From contig DJOV01000111.1 of assembly GCA_002437285.1 (NCBI GenBank), positions 1 to 14,154 of the forward strand: a DNA stretch of 14,154 nucleotides, given 5' to 3'. Made by a program: the position numbers and the translations under genes. The stretch's first letter is position 1. Every line of letters starts with the position of its first letter. The stretch is from Prevotella sp. UBA6429 (GTDB lineage: Bacteria; Bacteroidota; Bacteroidia; Bacteroidales; Bacteroidaceae). Below are positions 1 through 5,113 of this stretch, in pieces. Below the pieces are notes generated by a model. That model made no database searches, was not told the DNA's origin, and was given only the letters and a program-made list of their open reading frames with translations.

Positions 1-184
1 GTTTTTTTATATACATTGTCCGATTTCTTCAAAGTGCGCCTGTTTCGACTGCTTGGACAAGCATGACGACTCACACCAAGGTGCCATCTTTCGCGATGCC
101 CATCAAGGCTCTCACGATACGCAATTTCAAGCATATTTTGTTAAAAGATACTTAATGTAGAGCCTACTTTTCGCCTAAAAATAC
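1..184. other. left-edge region with no recognised gene
   Basis: Two plus-strand frames are open from the window edge, ending at stops 153-155 and 158-160. A minus-strand frame is also open from about position 129 back to the edge. None gives a protein I recognise, and several overlapping open frames in a short stretch are weak evidence for any of them. It could be the degraded end of a gene lying mostly outside the window. A possible promoter for the downstream HTH gene is TTTG at 137-140 with TACTTTTC at 165-172, but the last base and the spacing (24 bp) depart from the Bacteroidetes consensus. Confidence 0.35.
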
Positions 185-208
185 TATCAGTTTGTAACTG
201 ATAATATC
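185..208 (+). promoter_or_regulatory. operator-like palindrome upstream of the antitoxin gene
   Basis: TATCAGTT (185-192) and AACTGATA (196-203) form a perfect 8-bp inverted repeat around a TGT spacer, 25 bp before the ATG at 229. A further TATC at 205-208 and another at 216-219 extend the TATC/GATA pattern. The E. coli HipB operator is known to be TATCC-N8-GGATA, so the outer half-sites here are similar and the site is the right kind for autorepression by the HTH protein just downstream. That it is bound is inference. Confidence 0.5.
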
Positions 209-228
209 TTGTTGTTATCTGTTGATTT

Positions 229-567
229 ATGCAAGAAATGAATAATATATTAGCAATATTGGACAACTATCTCCATGACAATCCCGATGAGATTGCCATG
301 GAGATAGCCCACGACTTCAGAAGGCGAAGGATAGAGAAGAATCTGACACGTGAGCAAGTGGCGGATAAGTCGGGTGTGGCTGTAAGTACCATCACTCGTT
401 TTGAGCAGAAAGGTTTGATTTCGCTCAAAAACCTGATAGGCATCGCCATGACTTTGGAATATACGTCTGAGATCAAGAATATCTTCTCACAACCTAAGTA
501 TTCTACCATGGAAGAACTGCGACAGATCAATCGGAATGCCAACAAGGAAAAAGCGTATAGACCATGA
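229..567 (+). CDS. HipB-like XRE-family antitoxin/repressor
   Basis: A 112-residue cytoplasmic DNA-binding protein. Residues about 30-80 form a helix-turn-helix of the XRE/Cro type, with FRRRRIEKNLTREQVADKSG followed by VAVSTITRFEQKG as turn and recognition helix. The N-terminus is short and acidic and the tail is basic. In HipBA modules such a protein binds the HipA kinase, neutralises it and represses its own operon. The module context is visible: the last codons overlap, by ATGA, an ATG opening a hipA-like frame (564-647), and an operator-like palindrome lies upstream. That hipA frame is broken, so this is probably an orphan antitoxin. ATG 229 is taken as start; ATG 238 would remove three residues. 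The gene is more AT-rich than the metabolic genes to the right, which fits an accessory origin. A plain XRE regulator is the alternative. Confidence 0.8.
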   Translation: MQEMNNILAILDNYLHDNPDEIAMEIAHDFRRRRIEKNLTREQVADKSGVAVSTITRFEQKGLISLKNLIGIAMTLEYTSEIKNIFSQPKYSTMEELRQINRNANKEKAYRP

Positions 568-647
568 AACGAATAGAATCTTTAGTTGTGAAATACCATC
601 AGCAGGTGGTGGGTACCCTGTCTTTGAACATTGATGGCAAAACATAA
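564..647 (+). pseudogene. hipA remnant, 5' end only (27 codons)
   Basis: The frame opens with an ATG overlapping the antitoxin stop (ATGA at 564-567), the usual hipB-hipA junction. It reads MKRIESLVVKYHQQVVGTLS before an in-frame TAA at 645-647. The pattern of a short strand, YH..VVG.LSL and DGK is how the N-terminal subdomain of Bacteroidales HipA-type kinases begins. A functional HipA needs several hundred residues, including kinase motifs, and nothing resembling them follows: the same frame runs only 15 more codons to another stop, and a tRNA promoter begins at 717. I infer a deletion of nearly the whole toxin gene. A real 27-residue peptide is possible but less likely. Confidence 0.65.
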
Positions 648-716
648 CCCCTACTGGGCTTGACGGACGACAAAAACAAGAAAAATGGGCCTTGATTAAA
701 AAAAATGCTCCAAAAG

Positions 717-748
717 TTTGGAGGTTTCAAGGAAAGTCGCTACCTTTG
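717..748 (+). promoter_or_regulatory. Bacteroidetes-type promoter for tRNA-Asn
   Basis: TTTG at 717-720 and TACCTTTG at 741-748 are separated by 20 bp. This matches the known Bacteroidetes primary sigma consensus, TTTG near -33 and TAnnTTTG near -7. Transcription should begin around 752-756, about 25 nt before the mature tRNA end. It is the cleanest promoter in the window. Confidence 0.85.
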
Positions 749-778
749 CACTCGCAATTCAGAAATGAATTACTTACT

Positions 779-852
779 GCTTCAGTAGCTCAGTTGGTTA
801 GAGCACCTGACTGTTAATCAGGGGGTCGTTGGTTCAAGCCCATCCTGGAGCG
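779..852 (+). tRNA. tRNA-Asn (anticodon GTT)
   Basis: A 74-nt cloverleaf. The acceptor stem pairs GCTTCAG (779-785) with CTGGAGC (845-851), with discriminator G at 852. The D arm is AGCTC...GAGC with AGTTGGTTA in the loop. The anticodon stem is CCTGA/TCAGG with loop CTGTTAA, giving GTT, which reads AAC/AAU codons. The T loop is TTCAAGC. CCA is not encoded, so it must be added after transcription. The T stem GTTGG/CCATC contains one T:T opposition, which is slightly unusual. A dedicated promoter precedes it and a terminator follows at once, so it is a single-gene transcription unit. Confidence 0.95.
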
Positions 853-860
853 CAAATTAA

Positions 861-895
861 GGAGTTAGAGACCGTAAGGCTTTAGCTCCTTTTTT
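861..895 (+). terminator. intrinsic terminator after tRNA-Asn
   Basis: GGAGTTAGAGACC (861-873), loop GTAA and GGCTTTAGCTCC (878-889) form a 12-bp stem with two G:T pairs and one bulged A, followed by TTTTTT at 890-895. It begins nine bases after the tRNA. Confidence 0.9.
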
Positions 896-968
896 GTATT
901 TTGTAGCTCCGCATGTTCTTTTCTTGTCCTTGAGCCAATCATTGGCAGGATTGCCTACGTCCCCAATA

Positions 969-1003
969 GAAAAAGAGCTGGACTCCATGTGAAGGAGACC
1001 AGC
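969..1003 (-). terminator. intrinsic terminator of the beta-trefoil-like gene
   Basis: On the minus strand, GCTGG, an unpaired base and CTCC pair with GGAG, an unpaired base and CCAGC (plus-strand arms 977-986 and 994-1003, loop ATGTGAA). The T-run reads off the AAAAAG at 971-976. It lies a few bases beyond the stop of the gene ending at 1010. Confidence 0.8.
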
Positions 1004-1009
1004 CCCGTG

Positions 1010-1789
1010 TCATCTGATCATTATCTTTTTACCATTGCTTATGAAAATTCCTTTTGGTAGCAGCTTTCCCGGCACCATTCTTCGGCCCTGTAGGTCGTAG
1101 ATGGGGGCTTGGTGACCTTCGCCTGGCGAGCATTGTATTTCGCTTATTGCCATGGCTTCGGCCTCTTGCCGGGCTTTCTCCTCAGCGACATGGTCGAGAT
1201 AGTCGGTGGTGAACATCTTGGCTTCAGCCTTGTCGGGATATTGCCGAGAGTCGAAGCATACGCTGAACGACTGCATGAGGTTGTCGGCTTTCTTTGCCAG
1301 GTAGATGGGCGTGTTGGCGAATGGGGCTGAGCCCGATATAGTGAGGCACACTTGACCATCAACGTTCTCTATCTTATAAGTGCCGTCTGCTTGCAGCCAA
1401 AATGTCCAAAGTTGCTTGTTGCTGGCATCGGCCGCACTGAGACGCAACGAGCCATATATTGACGTGAGGTATCGGCCTGTCGTCTTGTCCATCAGCCTGT
1501 AAGTGCGTGGGCGGTCGGTGGCTGTAATGATGAAATGCGTGTTTGATGCCTCATTGTCATCATCAATGACGAAAGAGTTGGCTGGTCTCGACATGAAACG
1601 ATTGGAACGTTTCTCCAGGAGCAACACCTCGTTGCCATCTTTCACCACGCATCCGGCGTGGGCGTTGATGGCTTTCCCACTGGTGTCATACCAGGTCTGT
1701 CCAGGTTTGAAACTTGTTTGTTGGGCTTTGGAGGTGTTATGGGTGCCCATTAGCATGAACATCATGAACAGGTAGGAAGAGAGTCTCAT
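1010..1789 (-). CDS. secreted beta-trefoil (ricin-like) protein with C-terminal YDLQGR tail
   Basis: 259 residues from the ATG at 1789. The frame is open further upstream to 2023, but that part holds promoter and hairpin sequence, and the methionine at 1789 opens a signal peptide (MRLSSYLFMMFMLMG, probable cleavage near SKAQ). Residues 30-46 read PGQTWYDTSGKAINAHAG, like the first strand of GH43-type glycosidases, but no propeller follows. Residues about 62-178 have a ricin-like trefoil pattern: two weak repeats, LWTF, DGTYKIENV and a CL motif. A Glu/Ala-rich helix spans about 198-215. Residues 229-259 (YDLQGRRM...PKGIFISNGKKIMIR) match a tail common on Prevotella secreted proteins and possibly used for sorting or anchoring. 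Likely role: binding glycans outside the cell or at its surface; no catalytic residues seen. It has its own promoter and terminator. Confidence 0.65.
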   Translation of the reverse strand: MRLSSYLFMMFMLMGTHNTSKAQQTSFKPGQTWYDTSGKAINAHAGCVVKDGNEVLLLEKRSNRFMSRPANSFVIDDDNEASNTHFIITATDRPRTYRLMDKTTGRYLTSIYGSLRLSAADASNKQLWTFWLQADGTYKIENVDGQVCLTISGSAPFANTPIYLAKKADNLMQSFSVCFDSRQYPDKAEAKMFTTDYLDHVAEEKARQEAEAMAISEIQCSPGEGHQAPIYDLQGRRMVPGKLLPKGIFISNGKKIMIR

Positions 1790-1879
1790 GTCTGTAAGTT
1801 TTTTAGAGTTTTGCGCACGTTGCCTCCTAAAGGTTGAAGCCATTGGCAAGCGATGGCCGAATGGCTGTTGGAGACAGTG

Positions 1880-1887
1880 CAAAGATA
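1880..1887 (-). promoter_or_regulatory. -7 box for the beta-trefoil-like gene
   Basis: CAAAGATA on the plus strand reads TATCTTTG on the minus strand, a perfect TAnnTTTG. No TTTG is visible at the expected -33 distance. The implied leader is about 85 nt and contains AGCCATT (1838-1844) / AATGGCT (1860-1866), a perfect 7-bp inverted repeat that could fold in the mRNA. The box supports starting the gene at 1789. Confidence 0.55.
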
Positions 1888-2010
1888 TGTCATTTGCCAC
1901 AAGGAATGACGTGAAAATATTTCTTTTGGGTGGAATTATGCTTATTCGTTGCAGAATGAATGATATCTGTGCATATTTGGCCGAATAAGTACCCTTTCGC
2001 CATGATGCGA

Positions 2011-2073
2011 CCATCCCCGCCAAGTCCTCATTTTGTCGCCGAAGGCAAGGTGATGAGGGCAGGGCGGGGATGG
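2011..2073. repeat. long inverted repeat between the sigma operon and the next gene
   Basis: CCATCCCCGCC (2011-2021) pairs perfectly with GGCGGGGATGG (2063-2073). Inside, CCTCAT (2026-2031) pairs with ATGAGG (2053-2058), and GCC/GGC closes a GAA loop. The result is a rod of about 20 base pairs in 63 nt. It lies 33 bp past the last gene of the minus-strand operon. Neither strand has a T-run after it, so it is not a classical intrinsic terminator. It may end or protect the operon mRNA 3' end. Confidence 0.6.
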
Positions 2074-2105
2074 AAAGAGAGATAATGGGGAGGCCTGTGG
2101 TGACG

Positions 2106-2957
2106 TCAGAGCATGATGCCGAATGATAGGCTATGGAACTTGGGCCCGTAGTCGGTGTCGAGCACCTCGCAGGGGTTGTACTTCACGTAGAAGTTCACGA
2201 GTGGGGTGATGACTGTCGCCATGAGGTCCACGGTAGCTGTGTTATGGTGCAGGTCCTTGGCGGTCTGCTTATACTTCTTGCCGTCGAGGCGGTAGCGCGT
2301 CTTGATGCTCGAGTGGGAGTTGCAGTCGATGATCGCTCCAAGCGAGAAGCCCCAGTCGCGCTTCTCGTAGGTGTACATGATGGGGAAGATGAGGCCAAAG
2401 GTCTTGATGCGCGAGAACTTCGGATCAACAGCGTCGCCAAGCGGTTCCACCGTTGTCGAGCCATTGTCTGCCTTGACAAACTGGCGGCGTGAGGTCATGC
2501 GATAGTTTTTCCACTCCACGCCGAAGCCCACGGAGAAGCGGTGGCCGTTGCGCCAGGGATGGACGCCCCAGTCGATGTAGGAGCCGATGTTGGCACCGCT
2601 TGAGAGGTTGGTCTTCACCACGTCGTTGTTGCCCGTGGCACCGTTGAAACCGATGAAGAAGTGGAATTCGGAGTCGTAGCGAGGCTGGCGGCGGGGCTTG
2701 TTGAGCTTGCCGGCGATGCTGAAGTTGAAGAGGCTGCCGACCGATGAGCTCTCGTAGTTGCCGTCGGTGTTGCGCAGGGTGGCCTCGTAGTGGTAGTCGG
2801 GGCGGTTCTCGGTGCCCTTCACATCCACGTGGAGGAGCGAGTCGTTGCTGACGATGGTCACCTGTTGTGCCTTGCTCACGGTTACGGTGTCGCCCGGCTC
2901 GGCGGCTTGTGCGATGGTTGCGACCGTCATGGCCGCCATGAGAATCAGTTTTTTCAT
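2106..2957 (-). CDS. secreted outer-membrane barrel-like protein, unknown function
   Basis: 283 residues with signal peptide MKKLILMAAMTVATIAQA, cleaved before AEPGD. Residues about 20-90 are a polar linker. From about 95 to the end, alternating hydrophobic/polar strands (FHFFIGFNGA, HRFSVGFGVEW, KTFGLIFPIMYTYE, WGFSLGAIID, VNFYVKYNP) end in SLSFGIML, as in small outer-membrane beta-barrels of Bacteroidales. No enzymatic motif is seen. It is the last gene of the sigma-factor operon, 13 bp after the small secreted protein, and ATG 2957 directly follows an A/T-rich spacer. I infer an envelope target or sensor of the upstream sigma/anti-sigma pair. A soluble periplasmic beta protein is possible. 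Confidence 0.7.
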   Translation of the reverse strand: MKKLILMAAMTVATIAQAAEPGDTVTVSKAQQVTIVSNDSLLHVDVKGTENRPDYHYEATLRNTDGNYESSSVGSLFNFSIAGKLNKPRRQPRYDSEFHFFIGFNGATGNNDVVKTNLSSGANIGSYIDWGVHPWRNGHRFSVGFGVEWKNYRMTSRRQFVKADNGSTTVEPLGDAVDPKFSRIKTFGLIFPIMYTYEKRDWGFSLGAIIDCNSHSSIKTRYRLDGKKYKQTAKDLHHNTATVDLMATVITPLVNFYVKYNPCEVLDTDYGPKFHSLSFGIML

Positions 2958-2970
2958 GATTATTTGGTGT

Positions 2971-3423
2971 TTATTTGTTGATCAGTTTGTTGAGTTCGCT
3001 GAGGCTCTTCACCGGTCCCTCCATGTAGATAACGGTGATGGCATACTGGTTGTTGGCCTCCTTGGTGCAGACCAAGCTCACGTATCGGTTGTTGTCGCCT
3101 TGCTGCTTGAGCTTGAAGGCGATGGACGTGCGCTTCTCCGAGCGTTTTTGCACCGACGAGGTGTGCTTGTCGGCGCGCATGTCTTGCTCCACGGCCTCGA
3201 TGCACTGGCTGCGCTCCCGGCGGTTGGCCACGAAGCGAGCGCTGCGGTAGTAGTTGAGCCCGTACTTGCTGAGGGCCCGTCCCTTGACCTTGGTCACCAC
3301 CATGCGCTCCATCGGCACCACTTTGCCGTTGAAGACCTGGCTCACCTTCAGGTTGGCCGACTGTGCGCTGACGGCAGTCACCACCATCATCAGCAGCATG
3401 GAAAGGATGAATCTTGGTTTCAT
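2971..3423 (-). CDS. small basic secreted protein, third gene of the sigma operon
   Basis: 150 residues, signal peptide MKPRFILSMLLMMVVTAVSA cleaved before QSANL. The mature part is rich in Lys/Arg in its middle (SARFVANRRERS, VQKRSEKRTS) and then has alternating strand-like stretches (AFKLKQQG, RYVSLVCTKE, YAITVIYMEG) and a final short helix. It resembles in size and layout the small secreted proteins found behind ECF sigma/anti-sigma pairs in Bacteroidales (DUF4252/DUF6108-like), but I cannot assign a family with confidence. It starts 14 bp after the anti-sigma stop and stops 13 bp before the barrel-like gene, so all are probably on one mRNA. A periplasmic role in sensing or modulating the anti-sigma factor is inference. 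Confidence 0.65.
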   Translation of the reverse strand: MKPRFILSMLLMMVVTAVSAQSANLKVSQVFNGKVVPMERMVVTKVKGRALSKYGLNYYRSARFVANRRERSQCIEAVEQDMRADKHTSSVQKRSEKRTSIAFKLKQQGDNNRYVSLVCTKEANNQYAITVIYMEGPVKSLSELNKLINK

Positions 3424-3437
3424 GTCATATAGGATTA

Positions 3438-3875
3438 TTAATATTGTGCAAATGCGTCTTTCAGTTCGGCACCCACGTTGGGCGCGCTGCTTTGGGCATC
3501 GTCGAGGGTGCGGTCGACCTCGTGCATCACCGCCTCGCGGTTGGTCAGGCGTTGTCCGTAGGCCATCATCTCATAGTCGGTGCTGTTGGCCTGAGAGAAC
3601 CACACGGCCGCCACGATGCCTGCCGTGGCCACCACGGCCGCCGCAATGGCCACCTTCCGCCAGTGCCGCCGTGGCTTGATGCTGACCACTTGGGCCACAG
3701 GCGCGGGCTCGCAGCCTTGGAGCTGGCACATGTCGAGAAACATCTGCTTGAGCGGCGTGAGCTCGGCGCTGACATGGCCTGACGTGAAGTAGGCGTAGAG
3801 CTCCTGCTCCTCGCGGAGCGTCGTGGCTCCCTCGAAGTACCGGTCGACCAGTTGTTTTGCTTTGTTCTCGTTCAT
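3438..3875 (-). CDS. single-pass membrane anti-sigma-like protein
   Basis: 145 residues from ATG 3875, which overlaps the sigma stop by ATGA (3872-3875), implying coupled translation. A cytoplasmic part (1-72) opens with LVDRYFEGATTLREEQELYAYF, a short helical N-terminus like those of Bacteroidales anti-sigma factors that hold an ECF sigma. Residues about 73-94 (KVAIAAAVVATAGIVAAVWF) are a membrane helix after a basic HWRK stop. About 50 residues lie in the periplasm, with no FecR-type domain, so it does not look like a partner of a TonB transducer. Cys50 and Cys55 are present, but there is no clear HC2 zinc-finger motif. A longer version of this frame, up to 4238, lies inside the sigma gene and is not real. 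Confidence 0.8.
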   Translation of the reverse strand: MNENKAKQLVDRYFEGATTLREEQELYAYFTSGHVSAELTPLKQMFLDMCQLQGCEPAPVAQVVSIKPRRHWRKVAIAAAVVATAGIVAAVWFSQANSTDYEMMAYGQRLTNREAVMHEVDRTLDDAQSSAPNVGAELKDAFAQY

Positions 3876-4363
3876 ATCTCGTTTTGTTGAAATCGTTTTA
3901 AGTATCTGTCCCTGACTGCCATGCGCGCCCGGCTGAGCGCTTTTCTGACGGCCGCCTCGCTCATGCCCAATGTGTGGGCGATGTCGCTCATTTCCCTTCC
4001 TTCGATGTGGCGCAGGCGGAGCACCGTCTGCTGCACCAAGGGCAGCTCGGTCACGATGTCCATCATGCGTTCCACGGCCTCGTGGCGCTGGGTGGTGTCG
4101 TCGGTCTCGTCGGCCTTGCCCAGGATTGTCACGTCCTCGGTGTGTGGCGTGCGGCGGAGATAATCGAGGCAGAGGTTGCGGGTGACGACCTTGGCCAGCG
4201 GTGCCATGGGACTGCGCAGGTCGCTGCACATGTCCCACAGGCGCACCAGGCAGTCCTGCACGATATCTTCGGCCACGTCGTTGCGCCGCACATATTGCAG
4301 GGCTTCGCTGAGCAGGCTGGGGCGCAGGTTGGCCGCTTCGTTTTGGTATTCTTCGGTCGTCAT
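3872..4363 (-). CDS. ECF-type RNA polymerase sigma factor
   Basis: 163 residues. Region 2 (about 12-75) carries EDIVQDCLVRLWDM and the DYLRR end of the -10-binding helix. Region 4 (about 105-155) carries ELPLVQQTVLRLRHIEGREM, then DIAHTLGMSEAAVRKALSRAR, the -35-binding helix-turn-helix. No extra domains. The frame can be extended to a TTG at 4393, but that TTG is the last part of the -7 promoter box, so ATG 4363 is the real start. The stop overlaps the anti-sigma start by ATGA. The protein would direct polymerase to envelope-related genes when released by its membrane partner. Its targets cannot be told from this window, and its own promoter looks like one for the primary sigma. Confidence 0.92.
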   Translation of the reverse strand: MTTEEYQNEAANLRPSLLSEALQYVRRNDVAEDIVQDCLVRLWDMCSDLRSPMAPLAKVVTRNLCLDYLRRTPHTEDVTILGKADETDDTTQRHEAVERMMDIVTELPLVQQTVLRLRHIEGREMSDIAHTLGMSEAAVRKALSRARMAVRDRYLKRFQQNEI

Positions 4364-4390
4364 TTCTTGTTCTTGTTCGATTGTATTACG

Positions 4391-4420
4391 CAAAGGTAGC
4401 GGGTTTGTGACATGGAGAAA
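4391..4420 (-). promoter_or_regulatory. promoter of the sigma operon
   Basis: Minus-strand TACCTTTG (plus strand CAAAGGTA, 4391-4398) is a perfect -7 box, identical to the tRNA-Asn one. TTTC (4417-4420) lies 18 bp upstream as a weak -33. The transcript would start near 4384, leaving a leader of about 20 nt before ATG 4363. This fixes the start of the sigma gene. Confidence 0.75.
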
Positions 4421-4421
4421 G

Positions 4422-4704
4422 CACTTTTTTATTTTTTTTTCTACACATCATTCACATATTTCCCATATTGAACATGAGACGTTCCATAGGTTGTTCTTTC
4501 AAATGGCGATGTATGCTCGTGAGTGCAAAAGGAAAAACGAAATTTTGCCTATATTGAGCGTGCTCGTCTTTATTTTTTTCAGGTAAGGTTTTACGAACGT
4601 TATTTGAATTTAGCTTTGTCGAAATCATATTGATTTCGGCTTTGTACATTTTCCTATTGGCTTTAGGAATAAAGATGTTCTTGCAAAAAAATATAAACTT
4701 AGGG
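4422..4704. other. non-coding gap with plus-strand promoter box and inverted repeats
   Basis: About 280 bp of AT-rich DNA without a credible gene; open frames here show no conserved features. It does hold a perfect plus-strand -7 box, TAGCTTTG (4611-4618), with a weak TTTT 18 bp upstream. Immediately after it come a perfect palindrome, CGAAATCA-TAT-TGATTTCG (4620-4638), and a second hairpin, TTCCTA-N7-TAGGAA (4651-4669). GCAAAA/TTTTGC (4525-4530 and 4543-4548) is a weaker repeat. A small RNA or regulated start site is possible but unproven. Confidence 0.45.
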
Positions 4705-4755
4705 AAAAAATCTCAAAGGGTGGGACGCTCCATTGAAGGAATGTCCCACCCTTTG
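4705..4755 (-). terminator. strong intrinsic terminator of the TonB/HMA operon
   Basis: CAAAGGGTGGGAC (4714-4726) and GTCCCACCCTTTG (4743-4755) form a perfect 13-bp stem. The 16-nt loop can extend it through TCC/GGA. On the minus strand GAGATTTTTT follows (4705-4713). It lies 28 bp beyond the stop of the HMA gene. Confidence 0.92.
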
Positions 4756-4783
4756 CGTTGTGATGTGGGCTTGATGCCCGGGC

Positions 4784-5113
4784 TTACATGTTGCTACAAC
4801 CCTGTGAGGCCTCGCGCTCCACCTTCTCGTCGGCCTTCACCTGGCGTGCCTTGTAGCCGAACTTCTCGAAGGCTTTCTGCAACTTGTCGGCAGAGGTCTT
4901 GTCGGCGTCATACTTCACCGTGACCTTCTGCTGCTCCACGCTGGTGTCGATACGCTTCACACCCTTCTCGTAGCGCAGGTTGCCCTTGATCTTCTTCTCG
5001 CAACCAGCGCAATGCATCTGCGGCTGGGTGGTGAAGATGACGGTCTTGATGTCTTTCGCTTGTGCTGCCACGCCCATCAGGGCAACGGCCAGCGTCATGA
5101 TAACTTTTCTCAT
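4784..5113 (-). CDS. periplasmic heavy-metal-associated (HMA) domain protein
   Basis: 109 residues: signal peptide MRKVIMTLAVALMGVAAQA, then one HMA fold at about 22-90. The metal site is M33-H-C35-A-G-C38, the MxCxxC motif of copper chaperones and P1B-ATPase N-domains, with the expected following helix (EKKIKGNL) and strands (VKRIDTSVEQQKVTVKYDA). A lysine-rich tail ends GCSNM, giving a third Cys. The export signal is notable, since most HMA chaperones are cytosolic. Its ATG overlaps the TonB-receptor stop (ATGA, 5110-5113), so the two are translated together. Likely role: accept a soft metal, most likely Cu(I), from the receptor in the periplasm, or detoxify it. The metal is inferred from the motif only. 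Confidence 0.88.
   Translation of the reverse strand: MRKVIMTLAVALMGVAAQAKDIKTVIFTTQPQMHCAGCEKKIKGNLRYEKGVKRIDTSVEQQKVTVKYDADKTSADKLQKAFEKFGYKARQVKADEKVEREASQGCSNM

Noticed and set aside
1790..2023. 78-residue N-terminal extension of the beta-trefoil-like gene
   Set aside because: It would place a signal peptide in mid-protein and runs across a perfect -7 box and one arm of the 2011-2073 hairpin.
3876..4238. N-terminal extension of the anti-sigma frame
   Set aside because: It overlaps the well-supported sigma gene in another frame; its His/Arg/Gly-rich composition is typical of a shadow frame, and ATG 3875 with ATGA coupling is convincing.
4452..4649. 65-residue minus-strand open frame in the 4422-4704 gap
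   Set aside because: No signal peptide, domain, -7 box or plausible composition; AT-rich non-coding DNA explains it.
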